From positions 124,001 to 188,000 of the forward strand of contig NZ_FOWE01000008.1 of NCBI RefSeq assembly GCF_900115395.1: 64,000 bases of DNA, read 5' to 3'. The DNA comes from Geodermatophilus obscurus. Its GTDB lineage: Bacteria > Actinomycetota > Actinomycetes > Mycobacteriales > Geodermatophilaceae. A program made the position numbers and the translations under genes. A model generated the notes under the pieces. It saw only the letters and a program-made list of their open reading frames with translations. It was not told the origin of the DNA and did not search any database. This document shows positions 52,013 through 60,674 of the stretch, piece by piece. Within the stretch, counting starts at the first letter, position 1. Each line of letters starts with the position of its first letter.

Positions 52013-55000
52013 TCAGGTCACCGAGTCCTCCGCGGCGAGGTCGGCGGAGCGGGCGGGCTCGGCGAAGGCCTCGGCGAGGGCCTGCCGCAGCGGCCAGGCG
52101 CCGGCCCGCCAGGCCAGCGCCCGGCCCAGCGCGGCCGGGGTGCCGTCCACGTGGTCGACGCCCTCGCCGGGCCACCAGGCCACCGGCCGGCCGGCGGCCA
52201 GCAGCGGCCCGTGGACGGCGACCTCGCCGGGCAGCACCGGGAGGCCCAGCCGGGCGGCGGCCAGGCCGGCGCCCGGCACCGCCGCCCACGGCCCGCGGCG
52301 CACCGGGGTGCTGGTGACCGCGGCCTGCACGCGCTCGCTCAGCAGCGGCAGGTCGAGCAGGTCGGCCACCGGCCCCGGGGCGCCGCCGGCCGGCACGAGG
52401 GCGCCGTCGGCCAGCGGCTGCAGCCAAGGCGCGTCCAGCACGGCGACGGGCTCGCGCGCGGGGTCGGCCACCCGGTCCGGCGCCACCCGCACCCGCGCCG
52501 GCGGGTCGACGTCGATCCCGTCGAGGGCGGCCGCCAGGCGCGCGTACACGGTGCGCAGCACGGCGGCCGGCGCCGTGCGGGCGGGGTCGCCGAGGCGGTC
52601 GAGCAGGTCGGCGGCCGCGTCGGGGTCGGCCAGCACGTCGTCGACGGTGGCGGGCGGGCGCAGCCGCGCGAGCACCTCCGGCGGCGCGTGCGCCGGGTCG
52701 TAGAGCCCGTCCAGCTCCCGGCCGTCCGGTGCCCGCAGCCGGTCGGGGCGCCGCCCGCCGAGCACCGGGCGGGTCGACAGCCACCAGCGCAGGTGCCCGG
52801 GCACCGCGACGCCGTCGAGGACGACGTCGGCCCACGCCTCCTCCGGCGCCGCGGCCAGCAGCGGCAGGGCGCCGTCCCAGTCGGCCACCAGGTCGAGGTC
52901 GCGGACGGCGGTCAGCGGTGGCCACGCCGGCGGGGGCGCGTCGGCCGGCAGCCGGTCCAGCACCGCGTCGGCCCAGTCCTCGGCGGCGTCGACGTCGAGG
53001 TCGGCGGGGTCCTCGGCGCGCACCAGCGCGAACGTGCCCAGCACGCCGACCGCCCGCAGCGCCGCGGGGTCGTGGTCGGCGGCGAAGCCGGGGTCGAGCA
53101 CGCCGAGCGCGCCGTCCTCGAGGACCGCGGCGAGCGGCGCGCCGGGCAGCAGCAGCTCCCCCGCGGGCGCCCAGGCGCCCCCGTCGTCGGGCAGCGCCAG
53201 CTCGGCCAGCCACGGCAGCTCCCCGGGGGCGGTGCCGGCGGCGGCCACGAGGGCGAGGACGGCGTCGGCGAGGTCGGCGGGGTCGGTCTCGCCGAGGTCC
53301 TCGTCGACGGCGTCGACGGACTCCTCGACGGCGGCCCGCACGGCGGGGTCGGCGAGCACCGCGGCCGCGGTGGCCGGGCGGGCGCCGAGCCGTTCCAGCA
53401 GCCGCCGCGCGGCCGGCGGTGCCACCGCGTCCGGGGCGGCGATCCGCAGGGCGAGCGACCCCAGCCGGCCGACCGGCAGGTCCGGCTCGGGCAGCAGCAC
53501 GCCCGCCGGACCCGGCGCGGTGCGGCCGTCGGCCAGCGGCACCGGCAGCGCGCCGAGCTCCTCGCGGTCGGCGGAGGCGAGCGCGGTGTAGAGCCGCGCC
53601 CACCAGTCCGGTGGCCGGGCCACCGCTGTCACCGCCTCCACCACCTGCGCCGTCCCCACCCGCCGCACGCCCAGGGCGGCCAGCGCGGGCGCCCCGTCGC
53701 GGCGCGCCCAGCCGGCCGGCAGCAGCCCCGGCACCACGTCGGTGAGGACGTCGACCAGCTCGTCGGGGCCGCCGTCGAGGACGGCCGCCCGGTCGGGCTG
53801 CTGGCGGGTGCCGTCGGCGGCCGGCAGCCACGCCGTGGCGCGGAGCCGGTCGAGGACGGCCGAGCCGAGGGCGGCGTCGAGCTCGGCGGCGGCCAGCCCG
53901 ATGCGCGGCACCAGCCCGAGCACCGCCGGGTCGGGCGACAGCGCGGCCAGCAGGTCGGCGTAGCCCTCCGCGGCCACGGCGACCAGCGCGTCGGTGACCG
54001 GGCCGGGGGCGACGTGCCGGCGGTCGGGGCCGAGCGGGAACGGCGCGACCAGCCGCACCGGCAGCGACAGCGGCTCGTCGCTGGGCGTGGGCGCGTGCAC
54101 CACCTGGCGGCCCGGCAGGGGCTCCGGGCGGCCGTCGTCGTCGAGGGGCACCGCCCAGGTGACGGTGTACCCGCGGCGGGCGCGCTCCTCGACCGGGCGG
54201 TCGGCGAGCAGCCCGGCGGGCAGCTCCCCGCTGCGCTGGCCCAGCCGCCAGGTCGTCGTCGCGTCGCCGTCGCGCAGGCGGGCGAGCGGCGGGGTGCGGG
54301 TGCACGACAGGGTGCGCACGACGCCGTCGACGACCACCTCGACCTCGGCCAGGCCGGGAAGCGCGAGGAGCAGCCCGGCGTCGAGGGCCCCCAGCGCGGC
54401 CCGGACGGCCGCCCGCGACCCGGCGCGCAGCGGGAGCACGACCTCGGTGGCGTACCCGTCGCGCGGCGGGCCGCCGTCGGGCCACGGCAGCCGCAGCACC
54501 GGGACGGCGCCCTCGCGGCGGGCGAGCTCGCCGGCCAGCGCCGCGACGTCGGCCACCTCGGCGCGGGTGCGCGCGGCGCTGAAGCGGACGCCGCCGTGCT
54601 GCGAGTGCACCGCCGGCTCGTCGGAGACGGCGAGGACGGCGGCGAACCCGACCCCGAACCGGCCGACGGTCTGCCGTTGGTCCCGCTTCGCCGACGCGCG
54701 CAGGGTCGCCAGGCCGGCCACGCCGGCGGCGTCCAGCGGCGCGCCGGTGTTGGCCGCGTGCAGCACCTCTCCCCCGGCGCCCTCGCTGCCGACCGCCGCG
54801 AGCTCCAGCCGCAGCCGTCCCGGCACCCCGGCCCGCGCCGCGGCGTCGGCGGCATTCTGTGCCAGCTCGACCAGCAGCCGGTCGCGGTAGCCGCCGCGGA
54901 CGAGGTCCTCCTCGGCGTTGGCGTCCTCCCGGAAGCGCGCCGGTGAGTCGCTCCAGGCGGCGAGCACGCGCCGGCGGATCCCCGCGGTGTCGAAGGGGTC

Positions 55001-55030
55001 GGTCCGGCCCGCCAGCATGGCGGTCAGCAT
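52013..55030 (-). CDS. Sacsin N-terminal-like GHKL ATPase, giant protein
   Basis: 1005 aa. Bergerat-fold motifs at the N-terminus: N-box LLVELAQNAADAAARAG (53-69), the NTGAPLDAAGVAGLATL region, and G2 TVGRFGVGFAAVLAVSD near 120-136. The rest (about 800 residues) is Asp/Ala/Leu-rich, with the repeated theme of a GRD/PDG turn plus helix, and is not recognised. Actinobacterial proteins with a sacsin-type ATP-binding domain are common but uncharacterised. Chaperone-like or defence roles are both conceivable. An alternative start lies 12 bp in (MLAGRTDPF). It is divergent from the aldehyde dehydrogenase gene. Confidence 0.82.
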   Translation of the reverse strand: MLTAMLAGRTDPFDTAGIRRRVLAAWSDSPARFREDANAEEDLVRGGYRDRLLVELAQNAADAAARAGVPGRLRLELAAVGSEGAGGEVLHAANTGAPLDAAGVAGLATLRASAKRDQRQTVGRFGVGFAAVLAVSDEPAVHSQHGGVRFSAARTRAEVADVAALAGELARREGAVPVLRLPWPDGGPPRDGYATEVVLPLRAGSRAAVRAALGALDAGLLLALPGLAEVEVVVDGVVRTLSCTRTPPLARLRDGDATTTWRLGQRSGELPAGLLADRPVEERARRGYTVTWAVPLDDDGRPEPLPGRQVVHAPTPSDEPLSLPVRLVAPFPLGPDRRHVAPGPVTDALVAVAAEGYADLLAALSPDPAVLGLVPRIGLAAAELDAALGSAVLDRLRATAWLPAADGTRQQPDRAAVLDGGPDELVDVLTDVVPGLLPAGWARRDGAPALAALGVRRVGTAQVVEAVTAVARPPDWWARLYTALASADREELGALPVPLADGRTAPGPAGVLLPEPDLPVGRLGSLALRIAAPDAVAPPAARRLLERLGARPATAAAVLADPAVRAAVEESVDAVDEDLGETDPADLADAVLALVAAAGTAPGELPWLAELALPDDGGAWAPAGELLLPGAPLAAVLEDGALGVLDPGFAADHDPAALRAVGVLGTFALVRAEDPADLDVDAAEDWADAVLDRLPADAPPPAWPPLTAVRDLDLVADWDGALPLLAAAPEEAWADVVLDGVAVPGHLRWWLSTRPVLGGRRPDRLRAPDGRELDGLYDPAHAPPEVLARLRPPATVDDVLADPDAAADLLDRLGDPARTAPAAVLRTVYARLAAALDGIDVDPPARVRVAPDRVADPAREPVAVLDAPWLQPLADGALVPAGGAPGPVADLLDLPLLSERVQAAVTSTPVRRGPWAAVPGAGLAAARLGLPVLPGEVAVHGPLLAAGRPVAWWPGEGVDHVDGTPAALGRALAWRAGAWPLRQALAEAFAEPARSADLAAEDSVT

Positions 55031-55093
55031 GGCAGCGGACGGGGGCGCGGGACGGGTCCGGAGCCGGGGCTACGCGCGGGTAACCTGCGCCAC

Positions 55094-56632
55094 ATGTCGC
55101 TCGCCGAGCAGTTGGACACCGTCACCGACGCCGCCGCCGGCACCGTCGACCGGCACGCCACCACCGAGACCTTCGCGTCGACGGACCCGGCCACCGGCGC
55201 CGTCGTCGGGGTCTTCCCCGTGCACGACGCGGCCGCCGTGCAGGAGACCGTCGAGCGGGCCCGCCCGGCCGCGCGGCGGTGGGCCGAGCTCGGGTACGAC
55301 GGGCGGCGGCAGCGGCTGGCCGCCTTCCGCGGCTACCTCGCGCGGCGGATCCACGAGCTGGCCGACCTGGTGCACCGGGAGAACGGCAAGCCGCACGCCG
55401 ACGCGATCCTCGAGATCAGCCTGGCGATCGACCACCTCGCCTGGGCCGGGGCGCACGCGCGGAGGACGCTCGGCCCGCGCCGCGTCCGCGCCGGGATGCT
55501 GGCGGCCAACCACGCCGCGTACCTGGAGTACCAGCCCCTCGGCGTCGTCGGCGTCATCGGCCCGTGGAACTACCCGGTCTTCACGCCGATGGGCTCGATC
55601 GCCTACGCGCTGGCCGCCGGCAACGCCGTCGTCTTCAAGCCCTCGGAGCACACCCCCGCCATCGGCGCGTGGCTGGCCGCCGCCTGGCGCGCCGCCGTCC
55701 CCGACGCCGCCGACGCCCTCCAGGTGGTCACCGGGTACGGCGAGACGGGCGCGGCGCTGTGCCGCGCGGGGGTGGGCAAGCTGGCCTTCACCGGCTCGGC
55801 GCCCACCGGCCGGAAGGTCATGGCCGCGTGCGCCGAGACGCTCACCCCGGTGCTCATGGAGCTCGGCGGCAAGGACGCGATGATCGTCGACGACGACGCC
55901 GACGTGGCCGCCGCCGCCGACGCCGCTGTCTGGGGCGCGATGAGCAACGCCGGGCAGACCTGCATCGGCATCGAGCGGGTGTACGTGACCGCGCCGGTGT
56001 ACGACCGGTTCGTCGCCGAGGTGGGCGAGCGGGTGCGCGACCTGCGCCCCGGCTCCGACGACGAGGCCGCCTACGGCCCGATGACGATGGCCTCGCAGAC
56101 CGACGTCGTCCGGCGCCACCTCGCCGACGCGGCGGCGGCCGGCGGGCGCACGCTCGCCGGCGGCACCATCGACGGCGTCCTCGTCGCCCCCACCGTGCTG
56201 CTCGACGTCCCCGAGTCGTCGTCGGCCGTCCGCGAGGAGACGTTCGGGCCGACGCTGACCATCACCCGCGTGGCCGACGCCGAGGAGGCGCTCGAGCGCA
56301 CCAACGCGACGTCCTACGGCCTGGCCGGTGCCGTGTTCTCCCGCTCGAGGACGAAGGCGATGGACCTCGCCCGCCGGATGCGCAGCGGCATGACCAGCGT
56401 CAACTCGGTGCTGACGTTCGCCTCGATCCCGGCGCTGCCCTTCGGCGGCGTGGGCGAGAGCGGCTTCGGCCGGATCCACGGCGAGGACGGGCTCAAGGAG
56501 TTCACCCGCGCCAAGGCGATCACCCGGCAGCGCTTCCCGCTGCCGGTGGACCTGACGTCCTTCCGCCGCCCGCCGGCGGCCACCGACGCGCTCGCGCGGG
56601 TCATGGGCCTGGTGCACGGACGCCACCGGTGA
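55094..56632 (+). CDS. NAD(P)-dependent aldehyde dehydrogenase (succinate-semialdehyde type)
   Basis: 512 aa from ATG 55094. Motifs: VIGPWNYPVFTPMGSIAYALAAGNAVVFKPSE, FTGSAPTGRKV (cofactor), LMELGGKDAMIV with Glu256, NAGQTCIGIERVYV with catalytic Cys290, and EETFGPTLTI. It oxidises an aldehyde to the acid. The closest general type is succinate-semialdehyde dehydrogenase, but the substrate is not certain. It overlaps the GMC oxidoreductase gene by GTGA, so alcohol oxidation followed by aldehyde oxidation is a plausible joint pathway. Confidence 0.9.
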   Translation: MSLAEQLDTVTDAAAGTVDRHATTETFASTDPATGAVVGVFPVHDAAAVQETVERARPAARRWAELGYDGRRQRLAAFRGYLARRIHELADLVHRENGKPHADAILEISLAIDHLAWAGAHARRTLGPRRVRAGMLAANHAAYLEYQPLGVVGVIGPWNYPVFTPMGSIAYALAAGNAVVFKPSEHTPAIGAWLAAAWRAAVPDAADALQVVTGYGETGAALCRAGVGKLAFTGSAPTGRKVMAACAETLTPVLMELGGKDAMIVDDDADVAAAADAAVWGAMSNAGQTCIGIERVYVTAPVYDRFVAEVGERVRDLRPGSDDEAAYGPMTMASQTDVVRRHLADAAAAGGRTLAGGTIDGVLVAPTVLLDVPESSSAVREETFGPTLTITRVADAEEALERTNATSYGLAGAVFSRSRTKAMDLARRMRSGMTSVNSVLTFASIPALPFGGVGESGFGRIHGEDGLKEFTRAKAITRQRFPLPVDLTSFRRPPAATDALARVMGLVHGRHR

Positions 56633-58245
56633 CGGCGTCGCACGACGAGTACGACGTCGTCGTCGTCGGGGCCGGGTCGGCCGGGTGCGCGCTGGCCGCC
56701 CGGCTCACCGAGGACCCGTCGGTGCGGGTGCTGCTGCTGGAGGCCGGCGGCTCCGACGACGTCCTGGAGGTGCGGGTCCCCGCGGCGCTCTACAAGGTCT
56801 GGCGCACCCGGCGGGACTGGAACTACACGACCGAGCCGCAGCCCGGGCTCGGCGGGCGCGGGCTGTTCTGGCCGCGCGGGAAGCTGCTGGGCGGGTCGTC
56901 GTCGATCAACGCGATGATCTACGTCCGGGGCGCCGCGGCCGACTACGACGAGTGGGCGCAGCTCACCGGGGACCCGTCGTGGTCCTACGCGGCGGTGCTG
57001 CCGCTGTTCCGGCGGATGGAGGACAACGCCCGCGGCGCCGACCGCTTCCACGGCACCGGCGGCCCGCTGCGGGTGGAGGACCTGCGCTCGCCGCACCCGT
57101 GGACCCGCGCGGTCGTCGAGTCCGCGGTGGCCGCCGGGTACCCGCGCAACGACGACTTCAACGGCGCGGCGCAGGAGGGCGTGGGCACCTACCAGGTCAC
57201 GCAGCGGCGCGGCCGGCGCTGGTCGGCCGCCGACGCCTACCTGCGCCCGGCGCTGGGCCGGCCGAACCTCACGGTGCTGACCGGCGCGCTGGCCACCCGG
57301 GTGCTGCTCTCCGGCGGGCGGGCCACCGGTGTGGAGTACCGGCGGGGCGGGCGGACGCACACCGCGCACGCGGCCGCCGAGGTGGTGCTCTGCGGCGGCG
57401 CGGTCAACTCGCCGCAGCTGCTCCTGCTCTCGGGCATCGGCCCGGGCGCGCACCTGCGCGAGGTCGGCGTCGACGTCGTCCACGACCTGCCCGGTGTGGG
57501 CGGCGGGCTGCAGGACCACCCGCTGGTGCCGGTCGTCTGGGACGTGCGGTCGGGGAGGTCGCTGCTGCGGGGTGAGTCGCCGTCGGGGTACGCGCGGTGG
57601 TTCGGCGCCCGCCGCGGGCCGCTGTCGTCGAACCTCGCCGAGGCGGGGCTGTTCACCCGGTCCCGGCCCGACCTCGCCGAGCCCGACCTGCAGTACCACT
57701 TCCTGCCGGTCAAGTTCTGGCGACAGGCGGAGGTCGACCCCGACGTCGACGCGTTCACCGCGGCGACCGTCCTGGTGCGCGTGCACTCGCGGGGCTCGGT
57801 GCGGCTGCGGTCGGCCGACCCGGCGTGGGCGCCGGCCATCGACGCCGGCTACCTCACCGACGAGCGCGACCTCGACGCCCTGGTGACCGGGGTGGAGAAG
57901 GCCCGCGAGATCGCCTCGGTCGGCCCCCTGGCGCGGGTGCTGGCCGGCGAGTGGTCCCCCGGCCCGGCCGTGCGGACGCGCGAGGCGCTGCGGCAGGCGG
58001 CGCGGGACACGCTGGAGTCGCTGTACCACCCGGTGTCCTCGTGCCGGATGGGCACCGACGACGCGTCCGTGGTCGACCCGCAGCTGCGCGTGCACGGCGT
58101 CGACGGCCTGCGGGTGGTGGACGCCTCGGTGATGCCGACGCTGGTCCGCGGCAACACGAACGCCCCCACGATGATGATCGCCGAGCGCGCCGCCGACCTC
58201 CTGGCCGGCCGCTCCGTCGACCCCGCCCTGGCCACGATCGCCTGA
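56629..58245 (+). CDS. GMC-family FAD oxidoreductase (choline dehydrogenase-like)
   Basis: 538 aa from GTG 56629. FAD site DVVVVGAGSAGCALAARL (10-27), PRGKLLGGSSSINAMIYVRG, the GMC signature CGGAVNSPQLLLLSGIGP, and active-site LYHPVSSCRMG with the catalytic His plus GNTNAPTMMIAERAAD with the catalytic Asn. It oxidises an alcohol with FAD. Relatives include choline, alcohol and glucose dehydrogenases. Co-translation with an aldehyde dehydrogenase suggests a two-step alcohol-to-acid conversion. Confidence 0.9.
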   Translation: MTASHDEYDVVVVGAGSAGCALAARLTEDPSVRVLLLEAGGSDDVLEVRVPAALYKVWRTRRDWNYTTEPQPGLGGRGLFWPRGKLLGGSSSINAMIYVRGAAADYDEWAQLTGDPSWSYAAVLPLFRRMEDNARGADRFHGTGGPLRVEDLRSPHPWTRAVVESAVAAGYPRNDDFNGAAQEGVGTYQVTQRRGRRWSAADAYLRPALGRPNLTVLTGALATRVLLSGGRATGVEYRRGGRTHTAHAAAEVVLCGGAVNSPQLLLLSGIGPGAHLREVGVDVVHDLPGVGGGLQDHPLVPVVWDVRSGRSLLRGESPSGYARWFGARRGPLSSNLAEAGLFTRSRPDLAEPDLQYHFLPVKFWRQAEVDPDVDAFTAATVLVRVHSRGSVRLRSADPAWAPAIDAGYLTDERDLDALVTGVEKAREIASVGPLARVLAGEWSPGPAVRTREALRQAARDTLESLYHPVSSCRMGTDDASVVDPQLRVHGVDGLRVVDASVMPTLVRGNTNAPTMMIAERAADLLAGRSVDPALATIA

Positions 58246-58298
58246 CCCCGCCTCGGGAAGCCCTTGTAGCGCTGTTGGCTCCCCGGGCGGCGGCGTGA

Positions 58299-58326
58299 GG
58301 GAGCCTTTGTAGCGCTAATGGCTCCC
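58299..58326. repeat. Imperfect palindrome, inverted copy of 59248-59273
   Basis: gggagcc and ggctccc arms around tttgtagcgctaat. The 26-bp core 58300-58325 is the exact reverse complement of 59248-59273. A diverged third copy lies at about 58258-58285. The stop of the DUF559 gene (58315-58317) is inside it. It may be a terminator for the convergent GMC gene. Confidence 0.7.
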
Positions 58327-59193
58327 TGGGGCTCCGGTCAGGGCAGCGCGGATCCGGGCGAGGAGGGCGTCCAGGTCGCGCATGTCCGAGACACTGACCC
58401 GGATCACCCGCCAGCCGGCAGCCCGCAGCCGGTCGAGCCGAGCGTCGTCCCGCGGGATCTGGTCGTCCTCGAAGTGGTGAGCGCCCTCGTACTCGATCGC
58501 CAGCCGCTCGTCGGGAAACGCGAGGTCCACGCGAGCGACGAACCAGCCGCGGTGGAGTACCTCGTACTGCGGGACCGGCTCGAGCCCGGCGAGACGGAGG
58601 CACACCCTCAGACGCGACTCCTGCGGGGACTCGGCGCGGGGGTCGACCAGTGGCACCGCCCGTCGCACGCGGCTGACGCCCCAGCGCCCCGAGCCGCGCT
58701 GCGCCATGGAGACCAGCTCGGCGAGGGTCACGTGCTCGGCCGCCACCATCGCGTCCAGCGCAGCCACCGCCGTCGTCAGCGGCTCGAGCGTCATGACGTC
58801 CCACGCCGTCCGCAGCGCCGTCGTCACCGGGACGTCGTCGATGCAGACGACGTCGCCGGGCTGCAGCACCGTGTGGTGGACGTCGGCCTCGCGGGGCCCG
58901 CGCCAACGGACCTCCTCCGGGCAGACGACGGTCACCTGGTCCGCGGCCGCAGCGAAGGGAGCGCCGTACCAGGCGGCCGCCGAGTACCCACCGATAGCGG
59001 CGCCCGGAGCCAGGAGAAGGGCGACACCTCGGCAACGCAACCGGTGGTCGAACGGCAGCCCCGGGTCGGCGTAGACGCCGTGGACGAGCCGCCGGTAGCT
59101 GCGACGTCGCAACTGGGCTCGGGTCAGGTAGCCCTCGGCGATCGCCGCGCTGCCCAGGAAGACGCCGGGGAGGAGACGACGGTGTGCGGACAC
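58315..59193 (-). CDS. DUF559/AbiEi-like N-terminus protein (PD-(D/E)XK endonuclease-fold)
   Basis: 292 aa from GTG 59193. The N-terminal part (AIAEGYLTRAQLRRRSYRRLVHGVYADPG) resembles the AbiEi antitoxin-type winged helix. The C-terminal domain (GWFVARVDLAFPDERLAIEYEGAHHFEDDQIPRDDARLDRLRAAGWRVIRVS) is a DUF559/Vsr-like fold with D...ExxxxHH-type acidic residues of PD-(D/E)XK nucleases. Such proteins are abundant in actinobacteria without proven activity. It is bracketed by inverted 26-bp repeats, and its stop lies within one. Confidence 0.82.
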   Translation of the reverse strand: MSAHRRLLPGVFLGSAAIAEGYLTRAQLRRRSYRRLVHGVYADPGLPFDHRLRCRGVALLLAPGAAIGGYSAAAWYGAPFAAAADQVTVVCPEEVRWRGPREADVHHTVLQPGDVVCIDDVPVTTALRTAWDVMTLEPLTTAVAALDAMVAAEHVTLAELVSMAQRGSGRWGVSRVRRAVPLVDPRAESPQESRLRVCLRLAGLEPVPQYEVLHRGWFVARVDLAFPDERLAIEYEGAHHFEDDQIPRDDARLDRLRAAGWRVIRVSVSDMRDLDALLARIRAALTGAPGSH

Positions 59194-59247
59194 GCGGGGC
59201 AGCCTGTCCGACCAGGAGGACCCGGGTCGGCGTCGTCCACAGGCTCC

Positions 59248-59273
59248 GGAGCCATTAGCGCTACAAAGGCTCC
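59248..59273. repeat. 26-bp inverted repeat partner of 58300-58325
   Basis: ggagccattagcgctacaaa followed by ggctcc, exactly the reverse complement of 58300-58325. It lies between the DUF559 start and the MFS transporter stop. With the copy at 58299 it frames the gene like terminal inverted repeats, but no transposase is present. Confidence 0.65.
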
Positions 59274-59282
59274 GTCGGTGGC

Positions 59283-60602
59283 TCAGCCGTGGGTGGTGGT
59301 GACCGAGGCGGTGCCGGGCTCGGTGGGGACCGCCGGCGGCACCGGGACCGGCCGGCGGCGGATCGACACCGACATGGCCGCCGCGAGCAGGCACAGCCCG
59401 CCGGCGAGGAACCAGGCCAGGTCGTAGGAGCCGGTGACGTCGCGGATGACACCGCCGCCGAACGCCGCGAACGCCGAGCCGAGCTGGTGGGACGCGAACA
59501 CCCACCCGAAGACGACGGGCGCGCGGGTGCCGAAGTGCTCGCGGCACAGCGCGAGCGTCGGCGGCACCGTGGCCACCCAGTCCAGGCCGTAGAAGACGAT
59601 GAACGCGATCATGCTGACGTGCAGGTCGGGCCCGAACAGGGTCGGCAGCAGGAACAGCGAGAACCCGCGCAGCGCGTAGTAGGCCAGCAGCAGCACCCGC
59701 GGGTCGACGCGGTCGGTCAGCCAGCCGGAGAGCACGGTGCCGGCGATGTCGAAGACCCCGACGACGGCGAGCAGCGTCGCCGCGGTGGTCACCGGCATGC
59801 CGTGGTCGTGCGCCGCCGGGATGAAGTGCGGCTGCACCAGCCCGTTGGTCGACAGCCCGCAGATGAAGAAGCCGCCGGCCAGCAGCCAGAACGGCCGCGA
59901 CCGGGAGGCGTGCACGAACCCGGCGACCGCGGCGCGGGCGGCACCGGTCCGCACCGGGTCGACGTCGTCGGCCGCCGTGCCGCCGTAGGGGACGGCGCCC
60001 ACGTCGCGCGGGCGGTCGCGCAGCAGCCACAGCACCAGCGGGACGACGGCCAGGGCGGCGGCGGTCGTCCCCAGCGACGCGGCCCGCCAGCCGCCGCTGG
60101 TCTGCGCGACCGCCGCGACGACGGGGAGGAACACCAGCTGCCCCGTGGCCCCACCGGCGGTGAGGATGCCGCTGACGAACCCGCGCCGGGCGACGAACCA
60201 GCGGCCGGTGACCGTGGCCACCAGCGACAGCGCCATCGACCCGGTGCCCAGGCCCACGGCGAACCCCCACAGCAGCACCAGCTGCCAGCTCGCCGTCATG
60301 AAGACGGTCAGCCCGCTGCCGAGCGCGGTGAGCAGCAGCGCGCCGACGACGACCCGGCGGATGCCGAAGCGCTCCATCAGCGCCGCGGCGAAGGGCGCGG
60401 TCAGCCCGTAGAGCGCCATGTTGACCGCGACGGCGGCCGAGATCGTCGAGACCGACCAGCCGAACTCCGCGCGCAGCGGGTCGATGAGCACGCCCGGCAC
60501 GGCGCGGAACGCCGCGGCACCGACCAGCGCCAGGAAGGTCACCGCGGCCACCCACCACGCGGGGTGCACGCGGGTGGTCCGGCCGGGCGCGGTGGTCGTC
60601 AC
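59283..60602 (-). CDS. Major facilitator superfamily transporter
   Basis: 439 aa from GTG 60602. Twelve predicted spans. MFS features include VGAAAFRAVPGVLIDPLRAEFGWS, ALMERFGIRRVVVGALLL (motif A-like), VATVTGRWFVARRGFVSGILTAGGATGQLVFLP and the long central loop near 215-235. The closest subgroup is oxalate-formate/monocarboxylate-type antiporters, but the substrate is unassigned. It is divergent from a GlxA-type regulator 72 bp away, a common regulator-transporter pairing. Confidence 0.87.
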   Translation of the reverse strand: MTTTAPGRTTRVHPAWWVAAVTFLALVGAAAFRAVPGVLIDPLRAEFGWSVSTISAAVAVNMALYGLTAPFAAALMERFGIRRVVVGALLLTALGSGLTVFMTASWQLVLLWGFAVGLGTGSMALSLVATVTGRWFVARRGFVSGILTAGGATGQLVFLPVVAAVAQTSGGWRAASLGTTAAALAVVPLVLWLLRDRPRDVGAVPYGGTAADDVDPVRTGAARAAVAGFVHASRSRPFWLLAGGFFICGLSTNGLVQPHFIPAAHDHGMPVTTAATLLAVVGVFDIAGTVLSGWLTDRVDPRVLLLAYYALRGFSLFLLPTLFGPDLHVSMIAFIVFYGLDWVATVPPTLALCREHFGTRAPVVFGWVFASHQLGSAFAAFGGGVIRDVTGSYDLAWFLAGGLCLLAAAMSVSIRRRPVPVPPAVPTEPGTASVTTTHG

Positions 60603-60674
60603 GATCGGAGAGCATGACCGAGCGGGCACCCCCGCGACAGTGGCCCGATGGACAACACGTGCAAGGATCCGGCC

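Noticed and set aside
51657..54946. Open frames of over 900 residues in both directions across the sacsin-like gene
   Set aside because: Only the minus-strand frame ending at 52013 has GHKL motifs. The others are Arg/Ala/Pro shadows.
58258..59273. Insertion sequence bounded by the inverted 26-bp repeats
   Set aside because: No transposase is encoded between them and no target-site duplication is evident. The repeats can equally be terminators, so they are listed only as repeats.
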